Notes: generated from the sequence alone by a model not told the origin. A stretch of 64,000 bases of DNA from Fibrobacter sp. (GCF_017545445.1 NZ_JAFWOM010000103.1:16042-80041); one strand, 5' to 3'; positions 27,934 to 37,738 are shown, counted from the first letter of the stretch. Program-made: numbers and translations.

Positions 27934-27965
27934 AAAAAAGACTCAGTTTTCACTGAGTCTTTTTC
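27934..27965. terminator. Bidirectional terminator between the Fib_succ cluster and tRNA-Leu
   Basis: AAAAAGACTCAGT-TTTC-ACTGAGTCTTTTT: a 9-bp perfect stem flanked by A and T runs on both sides. It can stop the cluster on the plus strand and the tRNA on the minus strand. Confidence 0.9.
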
Positions 27966-28049
27966 TGCGGTCGGACAGACTTGAACTGTCATGAGATTGC
28001 TCCCACTAGCACCTCAAGCTAGCGTGTCTACCAATTCCACCACGACCGC
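27966..28049 (-). tRNA. tRNA-Leu (anticodon GAG)
   Basis: 84 bases. The acceptor stem GCGGTCG pairs with CGACCGC, discriminator A. The anticodon stem-loop GCTAGC-TTGAGGT-GCTAG gives anticodon GAG, reading CUC/CUU. The long variable arm (GGGAGCAATCTCATG) is typical of class II leucine tRNAs, and the T loop is TTCAAGT. CCA is not encoded. Confidence 0.96.
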
Positions 28050-28222
28050 GTGGTCCTTAGCGGAACGAACACAAAGATAGTATAATTTTTTGATTTTGGA
28101 AACTCATTTTGAAAAATAAATGTGTTTTTTTTGATTTTTTTTCGCGTAAAAGCCTAGTTGCACTTATTGACTGCTTCGAGGTTGGCTTATTTGGGGTGTT
28201 CTGTTAAGCTGATTGTTTTTTA

Positions 28223-28257
28223 CTCATCGCTCTCAGCTTACGGCTCGCGGCTTTGAG
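28223..28257 (+). repeat. Heptad array overlapping the end of the EamA gene
   Basis: Five 7-base units in register: CTCATCG, CTCTCAG, CTTACGG, CTCGCGG, CTTTGAG. The EamA stop codon (28238-28240) and its last few codons lie inside the array. Confidence 0.75.
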
Positions 28258-29146
28258 CAAGGATGACGGCGGTAAACATTAAAATGCAGCCGATTCCCTC
28301 TTGGAGCGTGAATCGCTCGTTTAACATCACCCATCCAGAAATGACGGAAAAGACCGATTCAAGGCTCATTAATAACGATGCAATGGTGGGCTTTATTTTG
28401 TTTTGTGCGATGATTTGCAGCGTGAACGCAACACCGCTCGAAAGAATGGCGGCGTATAAAAGCGGAATCCACGGCTTGAAATGGGAATAGACTTCGGCGA
28501 TGGTGTTAAAGCCCGCAAATGAACCTTTCAAGTCGATGAAAAACATCGGGAAAATGGAAAGCGTTGCGACTACGAGAAACTGGATGGCGGAAAGCCTCAC
28601 ACTATCGACTTGGGTGCCGAATTTGTCAACAATCAGAATTTGGCTTGCGAAAGCGAATGCGCACAGCAACATTACGATATCGGACAACTGCACGTAAAAT
28701 TGTTCCTTGATACAGAGCAAGTAAAGTCCGGCAACAGTCAATGCGACGCAAAACCAGATTTTAGGAGAAATCCGTTTGCCGAGAAAAACGCTCATGAGCG
28801 GAACAAAAATAATGTAGCATGTTGTGAGGAATCCTGCTTTCCCGGCGGAGGTTCCGAGATAAAGCCCTATCTGCTGCAAGTTCATTGCGAAGAAAAGTGC
28901 TATCCCGCAGAAAATTCCGGTTTTCCAAAGGAATCGTCGTTCTTCATTTGTTTTGGGCCTTCGTGAATTTTTGCCTAGTTTATCTAAAATGTGGGCTAGT
29001 CCGAACAGAAGTCCGGTGGCGATGAAATTTCGCATGCATACAAAGGTAAACGGTCCCACGTTGTTCCCTTCGATTTGCGCTACAAAGGTGGATCCCCAGA
29101 GGAATGCCGCCAGAACCAGTAGAAAACTATATCCAAAATTTGCCAT
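28238..29146 (-). CDS. EamA/DMT-family transporter
   Basis: 302-residue inner-membrane protein with ten predicted helices in two EamA half-repeats, the drug/metabolite transporter layout. Signature segments include LAAFLWGSTFVAQ at the N-terminus, FFAMNLQQIGLYLGTSAGKAGFLTTCYIIFVPL in the first half, and TIASLLMSLESVFSVISGWVMLNE in the second. Substrate unknown; relatives export amino acids or metabolites. The last residues (SREP) and stop are encoded by a heptad repeat. No clear ribosome site precedes the ATG; it lies 29 bases upstream of the start of the non-coding gap left by the InlB-repeat gene, so co-transcription with it is possible. Confidence 0.9.
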   Translation of the reverse strand: MANFGYSFLLVLAAFLWGSTFVAQIEGNNVGPFTFVCMRNFIATGLLFGLAHILDKLGKNSRRPKTNEERRFLWKTGIFCGIALFFAMNLQQIGLYLGTSAGKAGFLTTCYIIFVPLMSVFLGKRISPKIWFCVALTVAGLYLLCIKEQFYVQLSDIVMLLCAFAFASQILIVDKFGTQVDSVRLSAIQFLVVATLSIFPMFFIDLKGSFAGFNTIAEVYSHFKPWIPLLYAAILSSGVAFTLQIIAQNKIKPTIASLLMSLESVFSVISGWVMLNERFTLQEGIGCILMFTAVILAQSREP

Positions 29147-29175
29147 TTCGGATGAGAAAGTTAGAAATCAAAGTG

Positions 29176-31737
29176 CTATTTTACATTGATTCTGTGCACC
29201 TGGTTGCCTACTTGGACCAGATAATTGCCGGCACAGCGCATTTCGAGCGCGACGTTTCCGGCTTCATTCACCTGCCCATAGGCAATTACTCGGCCCTGCA
29301 TGTCGAATACGCTTACCATTGCACCCATCTTGGCTCCATAGACTTGCAATGTGTGGCCTGCGGCTCTGACGCCGAACGTAGGCACCTTGGAAATCGTATG
29401 AAGCGATTGCCGTGGAATTTCATTCGACCAAATGGTTCTATCGTTTGTGTTTACGCAGCTATTCAGGAAATATGGGAAGGAGCCCTTACCATCCGGATGC
29501 CAGAAAAATTCTTCCCATACAGATTGACTGTAATAGTCGTTGACGAATAGTCCCGAAACACTATGGTTGTTGGCATAATAAACCAAAGTATTGCCTGCAC
29601 GCTGTACACCAATGGGCTGCCACAGTACAATTCCATCTACCCAATTGCTGTCGGCATCTACAAGGGCCTCGTTGACGACAATGTCATTTTTTTGCCAGGC
29701 ACAGGGCTGGGTTTCTGTAACTTTGGCACTATCGAGTTTGTTGCTCGTATATAATGCGAACCAGTACAGTTCATTGCGATTTGTGATGATGTAGCAACCT
29801 CTTTCGTTTGTGGCGGGCTTTTGGGGTTCGGGGTACCAGTGCGCATAAAGGTCGAAGTCTCGGCTGTAATAGTCTGTTTGCGGGAAACGCTTTATATTGC
29901 TGGCATAGGTGAGTTTGTCAAACCAGCCTACAAAAACGAAGCCTTTACGAGTCGGTTCTTTTAAGGTGGCGATGGTGTCGAAATTAAATGTTGTCGGATT
30001 GTCGGGGTTGTTTACACCGCCGTTCAAATGGTAGGTGATTTTATAGTTGTTTGTTATCCACTTTGCATATAATGTAATGTCATCGCGGCGGTCTGGCGTA
30101 AGTTCCTTCACCGGCGTTTTGAATGTGGAATCAGCGTACCAACCACCAAAAGTGTAGCCTGTTTTTTCTAGTTCCTTTAACGTATAGGTTGCAGAATCCG
30201 AGGACCAGCGTGAGGGATTGATTGCAGAATTTATGCCGCCATTGGCTACATAGGTCAAGAAGTATTCGCTTTCCCACTTGGCGTAAAGGGTGTAGTATTT
30301 TTTAGTGCCGGCCTTGATGGTGTCGATTCTTTCTTTATACAAGTTGTCGGTGAACCATCCTTCAAAGGTGTCACCCTCCTTTGTGGGGCTTGCCAAAATA
30401 ATGGTAGTATCGCTTGTGTAGTATTTTGGATTTTGGTTGCTGTTCTTGCCTCCGTTCAGTTTATAGTCCAGATAATACTTCACTTTCGAACTTAAAACTG
30501 GGTGCGGATCCGTGCCCACGTCTTGTTCCCATGCGGCACCGTAGGTGCTCTCCTGCAATTTGCCGAGAACGGTCCCGTCTTTGAATTCGCTTTCCGTGGC
30601 TTTTAAACCACCATATTTGACCGTTGCATCGCCGGCATAGTAGGTGTTCTTGATTTCGATATGGTGGCTGGAACTGTCATAGTAACACCAATCAAGATCT
30701 TGAAGGCCGAAAATAGCATCGCCTTTGTCAGAAACGGTTCCGATGTTGAATGCGTTCTCAAGAATCAAATCCTGCGCGTCTCCAACAATGCCTCCGGTTC
30801 CGGCCCAATCGTTAGAAGCTCCTGTAATGCGGCCAGCATTGTACGCATTGATAATTTTTGCCACGTTATTCGGGGCCATTGTTGGCCATTCGGACAATGC
30901 CGGTGCACGCTTTACCATAGCGGGGCTATCAAGGCATGTCCAGTCTTTGTGGCTTACGATTGTACCGACAATGCCTCCGGCGCTGCTACCGGAAACAACC
31001 GTTGCTTTGCTAAAAACATCGACCAAAAGTGCCGACTGGTCTATATGTGCGGCAATACCTCCCGCATAAGAACTTCCCTCAAAATAGGAATCTTTAATGC
31101 CCAAGTTCCTTACAACAGGGGGCTTGCCGGCTCCTATATAGAGCTTGGAAAAAAAGCCTGCTTCTCCAGCTGTTTTGGAATAAAGTCCCGAAATGGTGTG
31201 GCCGTTACCCTCAAATATCCCGCCAAAATTAAATGGCTCCCAGAACATGATGTCTTTGCGAGTGGAGTCCGGGTTTCCATCTGCATCTAGTAGATTTTCA
31301 TTGACAACGATATCATTTTGGAGTTCTATGCAAACAAGAGCGGAAAGTTTGGGGATGGCGTAAAGTTCCTCCTTAGTGGTAATTTGGTAACAGCTGTCGG
31401 CATTTACTTGGGGTTCCTTGATGGCGGGACCCCAAAGCGCTATTAATGTGTATTTGGTTCCGCTGCAACGGGATATGTTTTTTTGGGGTGAAGGGGAAAT
31501 GCCGTAATAAGTTTCTTCAAACCACCCCAGAAATCGGGAACCTTCGCGAGTTGGCTCGAGGAGTGTAATGTTGCATTCGTCGGGCTTTACGGATGAGACT
31601 ACTACATAGCTATCCGGGTTCGCAGGGTTGTTGACACCCCCGTTCAGGTGATAGGTTATGGTCCGAGTGTCGCCTACTGCGGCAAAACCGAGGCTCCCCA
31701 AAGACAACAGCAATAACATGGAATGCAAATACTTCAT
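29176..31737 (-). CDS. Secreted InlB B-repeat protein with GLUG-like region and sorting-type C-terminus
   Basis: 853 residues with a signal peptide (about 1-19). Four InlB-type beta-grasp repeats (TIGR02543 type) start near residues 24, 432, 496 and 565, each with (Y/L)xLNGG or VANGG...EPTxxGxxFxGWF. Between the first and second is a repeat-rich region with GNGHTISGLYSKTAGEAGFFS and SYAGGIAAHI/SSAGGIVGTI units, like GLUG adhesion modules. A second copy of its lead-in (CYIITNRNELYWFAL...NDIVVNEALVDAD) is found near residue 650. The last 70 residues resemble sorting-type domains (VSVFDMQGRVIAYG...GNYLVQVGNQ). A surface adhesin or substrate-binding role is inferred; no catalytic motif is seen. 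Confidence 0.88.
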   Translation of the reverse strand: MKYLHSMLLLLSLGSLGFAAVGDTRTITYHLNGGVNNPANPDSYVVVSSVKPDECNITLLEPTREGSRFLGWFEETYYGISPSPQKNISRCSGTKYTLIALWGPAIKEPQVNADSCYQITTKEELYAIPKLSALVCIELQNDIVVNENLLDADGNPDSTRKDIMFWEPFNFGGIFEGNGHTISGLYSKTAGEAGFFSKLYIGAGKPPVVRNLGIKDSYFEGSSYAGGIAAHIDQSALLVDVFSKATVVSGSSAGGIVGTIVSHKDWTCLDSPAMVKRAPALSEWPTMAPNNVAKIINAYNAGRITGASNDWAGTGGIVGDAQDLILENAFNIGTVSDKGDAIFGLQDLDWCYYDSSSHHIEIKNTYYAGDATVKYGGLKATESEFKDGTVLGKLQESTYGAAWEQDVGTDPHPVLSSKVKYYLDYKLNGGKNSNQNPKYYTSDTTIILASPTKEGDTFEGWFTDNLYKERIDTIKAGTKKYYTLYAKWESEYFLTYVANGGINSAINPSRWSSDSATYTLKELEKTGYTFGGWYADSTFKTPVKELTPDRRDDITLYAKWITNNYKITYHLNGGVNNPDNPTTFNFDTIATLKEPTRKGFVFVGWFDKLTYASNIKRFPQTDYYSRDFDLYAHWYPEPQKPATNERGCYIITNRNELYWFALYTSNKLDSAKVTETQPCAWQKNDIVVNEALVDADSNWVDGIVLWQPIGVQRAGNTLVYYANNHSVSGLFVNDYYSQSVWEEFFWHPDGKGSFPYFLNSCVNTNDRTIWSNEIPRQSLHTISKVPTFGVRAAGHTLQVYGAKMGAMVSVFDMQGRVIAYGQVNEAGNVALEMRCAGNYLVQVGNQVHRINVK

Positions 31738-31870
31738 ATCTTTAATATAATCTTTAAAAAGCTTTATCGAATGTAAAATATTGTCATTTATATGAAATTA
31801 CAAGCCGCGTGCTCTTGAGGGGAATTCTTGAAAAACGAAGTCCTATAACCTTATATTGCCACTATTTCCT

Positions 31871-31912
31871 CTCGTCTCTCGTCTCTAGTCTCTCGTCTAT
31901 TTTCTAAATTTC
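31871..31912 (+). promoter_or_regulatory. Heptad array running into a -7-like box before glnS
   Basis: CTCGTCT, CTCGTCT, CTAGTCT, CTCGTCT, ATTTTCT in 7-base register end directly at TAAATTTC (31905-31912), a one-base variant of TAnnTTTG. AAAAGGA follows seven bases before the glnS ATG. Confidence 0.55.
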
Positions 31913-31940
31913 CCTCGTAAAATTTTAAAAGGACCCTGTT

Positions 31941-33608
31941 ATGGAAATCCCCGAATCTTCGAATTTTATTCAGGACATTATCGTTAACGACCTCCAGACC
32001 GGCAAGCGCGATCACGTGCTGACGCGTTTCCCGCCCGAACCGAACGGCTACATTCACATCGGACATGCCAAGTCCATCTGCTTGAACTTCGGCACCGCCA
32101 AAAAGTTCGGCGGCTTTACGAACCTCCGCTTCGACGACACGAACCCCACCAAGGAAGATGTGGAATACGTGGATTCCATTCGCGAAGACGTGAAGTGGCT
32201 CGGCTTTGAATGGAAAGAAGAATTTTTTGCAAGTGACTACTACGACCAGATTTACGCCTTTGCCGAAAAGATGATTGAAATGGGCAAGGCTTACGTCGAA
32301 GATTTGACTCGCGACGAAATGCAGGAATACCGTGGCAACGATGCCGGCAAGCCAAGCCGCCCGAGCCCTTATCGCGACCGCAGCGTCGAAGAGAACATGA
32401 AGCTCTTCCACGAAATGCGCGACGGTAAGTACGCCGATGGCGAAAAGTGCCTCCGTGCCAAGGTCGATCTTGCTAGCCCGAACATGAATATGCGCGACCC
32501 GGTCATCTACCGCATCAAGCATTGCACGCACCACCGCACGGGCGACAAGTGGTGCATCTACCCGATGTACGACTTTGCGCACCCGCTCAGCGACTGGATT
32601 GAAGGCATCACGCACTCCATCTGCACGCTCGAGTTCGAAGCCCACCGTCCGCTTTACGACTGGTTCCTCATTGAACTTGGTTTGCAGAACCGTCCGCAGC
32701 AGATTGAATTTGCTCGCTTGAACCTCACTTACACGATGATGAGCAAGCGCAAGCTTCTCGAACTTGTGCAGACGAAGGCTGTGCTTGGTTGGAACGACCC
32801 GCGTATGCCGACTGTTTGCGGTTTCCGCCGCCGTGGCTTTACGCCGAGCTCCATCCGCGAGTTCTGTAGCCGCATCGGTGTTTCCAAGGCCGACTCCATG
32901 GTCGATGTGAACCTCCTTTACTTCTGCATCCGCGAAGAATTGAACCAGACCGCTAACCGCGTGATGGCTGTGATTGACCCGGTCAAACTCGTGATTGACA
33001 ACTGGGAAGCGGGCAAGGTCGAAATGATTGAAGTCGAGAACAACCCGAACGACCCGAACGCAGGAACCCGCAAGGTGCCGTTCAGCGGTGAACTCTACAT
33101 CGAAGCTGACGACTTTATGGAAGAACCGCCGAAGAAGTACTTCCGCTTGAAGCCGGAAGGCGAAGTCCGCCTCAAGGGCGCTTACTTTGTCACTTGCAAG
33201 AGCGTCGAAAAGGATGATGACGGCAAGGTCAAGGTCATCCACTGCGTCTATGACCCGCTCAGCAAGGGTGGCGAATCTCCGGATGGCCGCAAGGTCAAGG
33301 GAACGATCCACTGGGTTTCTGCAGCACACGCTGTGGATGCCGAAGTGCGACTCATCGATAACTTGTTCACGCTCGAAGATCCTGCTCAGGTCCCGGAAGG
33401 CGAAGACTGGCACGATTACCTGAACCCGAACTCCATGGTCGTGAAGCAGGCGAAGGTGGAGCCCGCTCTCGCCGACGCGAAGCTCGAAGACCGCTTCCAG
33501 TTCATGCGCCAAGGTTACTTCTGCCTCGATAGCGAAGACTCTAAGCCGGGCCACCTCGTGTTTAACCGCACTGTTAGTTTGAAGGATAGCTTCAACCCGA
33601 CAAAGTAA
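31941..33608 (+). CDS. glnS: Glutaminyl-tRNA synthetase
   Basis: Class I aminoacyl-tRNA synthetase charging tRNA-Gln with glutamine in the cytoplasm. 555 residues, the normal length of bacterial Gln[18 protein letters not shown] (about 34-49) contains the HIGH signature, and [15 protein letters not shown] (about 263) the KMSKS loop in its MSKRK form. [10 protein letters not shown] is the GlnRS/GluRS Asp-Asn-Pro segment. Two C-terminal beta-barrel anticodon-binding domains follow ([34 protein letters not shown]). The presence of GlnRS means Gln-tRNA can be made directly, without relying on GatCAB. A large imperfect inverted repeat begins at the stop codon. Confidence 0.97.
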   Translation: MEIPESSNFIQDIIVNDLQTGKRDHVLTRFPPEPNGYIHIGHAKSICLNFGTAKKFGGFTNLRFDDTNPTKEDVEYVDSIREDVKWLGFEWKEEFFASDYYDQIYAFAEKMIEMGKAYVEDLTRDEMQEYRGNDAGKPSRPSPYRDRSVEENMKLFHEMRDGKYADGEKCLRAKVDLASPNMNMRDPVIYRIKHCTHHRTGDKWCIYPMYDFAHPLSDWIEGITHSICTLEFEAHRPLYDWFLIELGLQNRPQQIEFARLNLTYTMMSKRKLLELVQTKAVLGWNDPRMPTVCGFRRRGFTPSSIREFCSRIGVSKADSMVDVNLLYFCIREELNQTANRVMAVIDPVKLVIDNWEAGKVEMIEVENNPNDPNAGTRKVPFSGELYIEADDFMEEPPKKYFRLKPEGEVRLKGAYFVTCKSVEKDDDGKVKVIHCVYDPLSKGGESPDGRKVKGTIHWVSAAHAVDAEVRLIDNLFTLEDPAQVPEGEDWHDYLNPNSMVVKQAKVEPALADAKLEDRFQFMRQGYFCLDSEDSKPGHLVFNRTVSLKDSFNPTK

Positions 33609-33712
33609 AATTCGAATTATAACCTTCGCGATACGGCGTTACTCGACCCCTCACGTACGCTTAGTACGCTACGGGGTCTCGCGCCTTGTCTCGCTCGGTT
33701 CTAATCCGAATT
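33609..33712. repeat. 104-base imperfect inverted repeat after glnS
   Basis: Outer arms AATTCGAATTATAACC (33609-33624) and GGTTCTAATCCGAATT (33697-33712) pair with two mismatches. An inner GACCCC (33645) pairs with GGGGTC (33673), and the centre has GTAC...GTAC. It begins at the base after the glnS stop and has no T run, so it is more a large stem-loop than a simple terminator. Confidence 0.7.
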
Positions 33713-33754
33713 ATGGTAGGTAATAGGGGTTAGGTTGTAGGGGTATAGCTTCTG

Positions 33755-33792
33755 CATGGATCCTATCGGTCGCGATGCTCCCTCCAGGATGA
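33755..33792 (-). repeat. GGATCC-type dispersed element
   Basis: ATGGATCCTATCGGTCGCG...CTCCCTCCAGGATGAC, the same block as at 54642 and, in reverse, 49719 and 51057. Confidence 0.7.
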
Positions 33793-33826
33793 CGAAGACG
33801 CATTGACTAAAAATTACTGACTAAAA

Positions 33827-33857
33827 AAAGGACGCCCACACGGACGCCCCTTTTGGT
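33827..33857 (-). terminator. Terminator of the last CotH gene
   Basis: On the minus strand AAAAGG..CGTCC-GTGT-GGGCG.CCTTTTTTT forms a two-part stem with a small internal loop and a T run, 18 bases past the stop of the gene at 33875. Confidence 0.65.
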
Positions 33858-33874
33858 TTGGTAAGGAGTCTCGT

Positions 33875-35734
33875 TTATCGGCTGATCATTTTGCCGTTGA
33901 GCGTTGCAACCCAATGCTGGTTGCGTGCCGTCCGAGGAATTTGGAACGACTGCGTGCCTGCTGGGATTTGCTTTTCGAAGAGAACGTTGCCGTTGAAGTC
34001 CATGAGCCTGAACATGCCGCCTCTCTCGCTCTGGACGGTAATTCTGTTTTCGTTGAGAGTGTAGAAGTTCAGTCTTGTTATTTCCTGATGGACTCTGATT
34101 GCGTCTCTCCCAGGATTTGAGCTGCTTGAAGATTTTGAAAACCTTGAATGGCTTGACGAACTCGTATTGCTGCTGGATGAACTCGGATTTGTCGGAGTAG
34201 TCGGGTTATCATCGTCATCCTTGTCGTAGTAATTCCAGTCGTCAATGATGAGGGCTTCGGTGACTACGGGGGAGGCGGGTTCGCTGAAACTCATCTGCTG
34301 GTCTATCCATGCGAACCTTTGCTTGACATACTTGCGCAGGTGCTCGATTTCGGCGTCCCACGTGGGCTCGTTGTAGTAATTCATTTTCATGCCCATGCAG
34401 AAACCGCCCATGCCGCCGCCCCAGCCGCCCCACATGCCGCCGTTGTTCCCGCCATTATTGTTGCCGGATTCCATCGGGTCGGCATCGCAGGTGCCGCTAG
34501 ACTGGCCCAGGTTCGGCCAGCGTTCGAAATTGCGGTTGGCAGCGTTCTTGAGTACGGTCTTGAGCGAGTCGATGAATTTGTCGATGTTCTTGGTATGCCA
34601 TACACCGCTGCGGAGCTTTGCCCAGCGTTCCTTGTACTTTTGCTGGAAGGTGTTGTTGCTCCACAAGTTCTGTATCCACTTTGCCACGAACCATTCTCCG
34701 GCACCGCTTTTTGCACTCTGCGGAATACGCCAACCGTCCGCCTTTTCGCCCCCGACACGCTGGTAGGCGCCGAATGCCAGGTTAAAGTCCCATGGTGCAC
34801 CGAGCTGGAGCTTGCCTCCCTTGCTGTCCTTGTCCTTGAACATGTAGAAACTGCAGATGTAGGCGTCGGTGTTGTTGGTGACATCTTCGTGGATGATGTA
34901 GTCCACCGCGGCTTCTATATCCAAAATATCGAGGCATCCGTTGCTGGTGATGTCGCCATTATCGCACTTCTGTTCGATGGAGTTGAAGAAGTTCTTGATG
35001 TAGTCCTGCTGTGCCTTGTTTGTGTTTTCCTTTTTCGGGGAACGCATGACGACGGGGGAGCCGTCCTTGCTCTTGAACCCTTCCTTGTCGAGACCGCTCG
35101 TGGAGTTGTTTTCCACCTTGTCGATGCTCAGCACGTAACCGCCGGTCACGTCGTCGCCGCTGATATCTTCGTCCTTGAGTTTCGCGATATGCACACGGGC
35201 TTTGGCACGCTTGATTTTTTCGAGCAACAGATAAACGCCCTTGTATTGCCCGTTCAGGTAGAGCTCGAAGAACTTGAATCGGGAACTGTAGCGGCCCGTG
35301 CGCTGGTAGAGCCAGTATGCGAGCGCATTGCGGATGAGCGTCTTGTCAACATACGGTCCGTGGAACACCCAGTCGGCGTTTTTGGGCATGCCTAAAACCT
35401 TGAGGCTTGTGTCGTGGCAGGCCGTATCGGCGACGTTCGTGCAGGGGCGCGCCTTGAGTTCGATGCCGTAACCCTTTTTGGGGAAGTCGGCGGAAGTCTG
35501 CCCGCGAATCTTGATGCCGATGTTGTATTTTTCGCCCTTGGAACTGTCGGCAACGCTGTTCGTGCCTTTGTCCAGGATGCTCATGGTGGCGGGAATCTTG
35601 TCGGCGCCCTTCTGGAGCGCTTGCCTATTTTGTGTGTTCACGATAATGAGCGGAAGGTCGTAAGACTGCGCAAATATCGGTAATGCCATCGCTAGAACGA
35701 TGCTAAAAAAGAAAATTTTTGATTTGTTGAACAT
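33875..35734 (-). CDS. Secreted CotH-family kinase-like protein, paralog 1
   Basis: 619 residues from ATG 35734, which has AAGGAG six bases upstream. Signal peptide ends IFA. CotH proteins are atypical secreted or spore-coat kinases. Family landmarks: IKIRGQTSADFPKKGY (N-lobe), WVFHGPYVDKTLIRNALAYWL, the catalytic-loop Asp290 in NNTDAY, and the metal-site Asp316 in APWDFN. Both Asp residues are present, so activity is plausible. A Gly/Trp/Met-rich stretch (GGMWGGWGGGMGG) lies near residue 440. After a Ser-rich linker, the C-terminal domain ends HWVATLNGKMISR, shared with its paralogs. It is separated by 205 bases and a terminator from the five-gene CotH operon, so it is probably transcribed separately. 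Confidence 0.9.
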   Translation of the reverse strand: MFNKSKIFFFSIVLAMALPIFAQSYDLPLIIVNTQNRQALQKGADKIPATMSILDKGTNSVADSSKGEKYNIGIKIRGQTSADFPKKGYGIELKARPCTNVADTACHDTSLKVLGMPKNADWVFHGPYVDKTLIRNALAYWLYQRTGRYSSRFKFFELYLNGQYKGVYLLLEKIKRAKARVHIAKLKDEDISGDDVTGGYVLSIDKVENNSTSGLDKEGFKSKDGSPVVMRSPKKENTNKAQQDYIKNFFNSIEQKCDNGDITSNGCLDILDIEAAVDYIIHEDVTNNTDAYICSFYMFKDKDSKGGKLQLGAPWDFNLAFGAYQRVGGEKADGWRIPQSAKSGAGEWFVAKWIQNLWSNNTFQQKYKERWAKLRSGVWHTKNIDKFIDSLKTVLKNAANRNFERWPNLGQSSGTCDADPMESGNNNGGNNGGMWGGWGGGMGGFCMGMKMNYYNEPTWDAEIEHLRKYVKQRFAWIDQQMSFSEPASPVVTEALIIDDWNYYDKDDDDNPTTPTNPSSSSSNTSSSSHSRFSKSSSSSNPGRDAIRVHQEITRLNFYTLNENRITVQSERGGMFRLMDFNGNVLFEKQIPAGTQSFQIPRTARNQHWVATLNGKMISR

Positions 35735-35883
35735 ATTATACTCCTTGACCAAACTCCATATAGTAATCTATATAATGAGGTCGGTGGAGTATGCGTTTAT
35801 CACAGATTATGCATTATAAGTGTTGACAGTCTGACATCTGGTGACCGTTGCAAAAAAAAATGCAAATTCTGCGTTTTTTCCTT

Positions 35884-35914
35884 AAAAAAGGACATCCCGT
35901 CTAGGGAAGTCTTT
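35884..35914 (-). terminator. Terminator of the five-gene CotH operon
   Basis: On the minus strand GACTTCCC-TAGAC-GGGATGTC (one mismatch) is followed by CTTTTTT, 25 bases past the stop of the gene at 35940. Confidence 0.75.
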
Positions 35915-35939
35915 CTGGTCTGCTCGAATCTATGCTCGG

Positions 35940-37718
35940 CTATCGGTTCATCATCTTGCCGTTGAGCGTTGCGATCCAATGCTTGTTCCGGGCATTGGTC
36001 GGAACTGCTAACGTCGTTACCCCAGTCTTGATGCGAGTCCTGTAAAGAACGGCTCCGTTCAGGTCAACAAGTGCAAATGTGCCTCCGACGCTCGTGTGGA
36101 TTTCAAGGCGCTTGCCGATGACAACGAAGTAGTTCGTTGGAGAAAGTCTGCTTAAGTTACTGGCTTCAATATGAGCTTTACTTGTATCGCCCATTTCCGC
36201 TCGCCAGTCGGGTTCATGAATTATAGGCTCGAATACTACAGGGTTTGCCGGTTCCGTAAAACCGAGTTGTTCGTCCATCCATGCTATTCTTTCTTTCACT
36301 TTTTTGCGGACATGTTCGAATTCGCCGTCCCAAGTATCGGCGTTGAATCCGCCCATAGCCATGCCCGCCCATTGAGTCCTGATTGTGTTGCAGTATTTCA
36401 TGGGGAATGGGTCCTCATCATGGGCTCCGCTTACTTTTCCTAAGTTCGGCCATCGTTTGAAGTTTCTTTCAGCGGCACTCGTCAGGGACGTTTTCATGGA
36501 GTCCAAATAGGTGTCCATGGTCTTGGTGTGCCAAACACCGCTGCGAAGTTCAGCCCATCGTTTTTTCATTTCGATCTGGAAAATGCTATCCTTCCACATT
36601 TCAAGAAGCCATTTTATCGGTTGAACACCGCCTAAACCAGTGTTTTTATAAACGCAATTTATTTCCCATCCTTCAACATAACAGTTTGTGATCGTTGCGA
36701 AAAAAGCCGAATCATCGCTGTTAATTTCGTAATTTTCTGGGCGGTAGTCGTTGCTTAGAATTATTTCGAAATCCCATGGTGGACCTAAATTTATTTTGCC
36801 TACGGTCTTGTTGCCTTGCTCGTCCGTTTCGTCCTTGGACTTGTACATGAAAAAGTTGTTCGCTAAATAAGGATCCATATTGTTGGTGAGTTCTAGATGC
36901 AAAAGATAATCTGCTGCGGAAACTATATCCACGTATTTTTCGTATCCACTTCCGCTTTTATCGCCTTTATATAATGAATCGAGTTCGCTTAAATAATTTT
37001 GTATGTATTCTTTCTGCTCGTTTGTGATTTTTTTCTTTCTAGGGTAAAGCAAAACGACGTTATGGCCATCGGATGTCTTGAAATCTCTTGTGGTATAGTC
37101 AATCACTTCCCCTGCTCCACGCCTATTGAATTTTCTATCGAATTCCCAAATGTAGCCTCCGGTAAGGTTCTCGCCTTCGGCGTCCGTTTCTTTGAGTTCG
37201 CTTACGTTGATACGGTATTTACCTCGCTTGATTCTTTCGGTTAGCTCATAAACTCCGCGATAGACTCCGTTGATGTACAAATCGAAAAATTTGGTTCGCG
37301 GGCTGTAACGGCCTGTTTGCCGAAAGAGCCAGTGACCAAACGAATTCCTTATCATGCTTTTATCGACATAGGGCCCATGCAAAACCCAGTCGTCGGAGGG
37401 CGGGAGGCCGAGCAGGCTTACATTTGTGTCTTTGCCTGTCGCGTCATGGAATTCGATGGTATAGTTTGGCTTGGGGTATTCGGCCGAGGTTCGACCACGG
37501 ACTTTGATGCCTATGTTGTATTGCGTGCCTTTGGAACTATCGGCGACGTTGTTTGTTTTCCCGTCCAAGAGTTTTATGGTGGCGGGTATTTTTTGAATGA
37601 CATCGTAGTTAAGACACCTATGGTCGGTGTCAATAAACATAATGGGCAAATCGTAGGTCTGCGCAAAAGCGCACGCTAACAGACTGAGCACTATGATATA
37701 GGTTAACTTTTTAAACAT
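35940..37718 (-). CDS. Secreted CotH-family kinase-like protein, paralog 2
   Basis: 592 residues, signal peptide ending AFA (about 19). Core motifs: VRGRTSAEYPKPNY, LPPSDDWVLHGPYVDKSMIRNSFGHWLFRQTGRYSPR, Asp282 in NNMDPY and Asp316 in PPWDFE, both key acids kept. No Gly-rich insert; the equivalent loop reads TQWAGMAMGGFNADTWDGE. The C-terminal 110 residues are nearly identical to paralog 3, while the segment around Asp282 is nearly identical to paralog 4, so the gene is a mosaic. Last gene of the operon, 20 bases after paralog 3 and followed by a terminator. Confidence 0.9.
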   Translation of the reverse strand: MFKKLTYIIVLSLLACAFAQTYDLPIMFIDTDHRCLNYDVIQKIPATIKLLDGKTNNVADSSKGTQYNIGIKVRGRTSAEYPKPNYTIEFHDATGKDTNVSLLGLPPSDDWVLHGPYVDKSMIRNSFGHWLFRQTGRYSPRTKFFDLYINGVYRGVYELTERIKRGKYRINVSELKETDAEGENLTGGYIWEFDRKFNRRGAGEVIDYTTRDFKTSDGHNVVLLYPRKKKITNEQKEYIQNYLSELDSLYKGDKSGSGYEKYVDIVSAADYLLHLELTNNMDPYLANNFFMYKSKDETDEQGNKTVGKINLGPPWDFEIILSNDYRPENYEINSDDSAFFATITNCYVEGWEINCVYKNTGLGGVQPIKWLLEMWKDSIFQIEMKKRWAELRSGVWHTKTMDTYLDSMKTSLTSAAERNFKRWPNLGKVSGAHDEDPFPMKYCNTIRTQWAGMAMGGFNADTWDGEFEHVRKKVKERIAWMDEQLGFTEPANPVVFEPIIHEPDWRAEMGDTSKAHIEASNLSRLSPTNYFVVIGKRLEIHTSVGGTFALVDLNGAVLYRTRIKTGVTTLAVPTNARNKHWIATLNGKMMNR

Positions 37719-37738
37719 TTAAACTTTCTCTTTATTTG

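Noticed and set aside
31851..33554. A 567-residue minus-strand frame opposite glnS
   Set aside because: Low-complexity His/Val/Arg-rich translation without recognisable domains; glnS motifs are on the plus strand.
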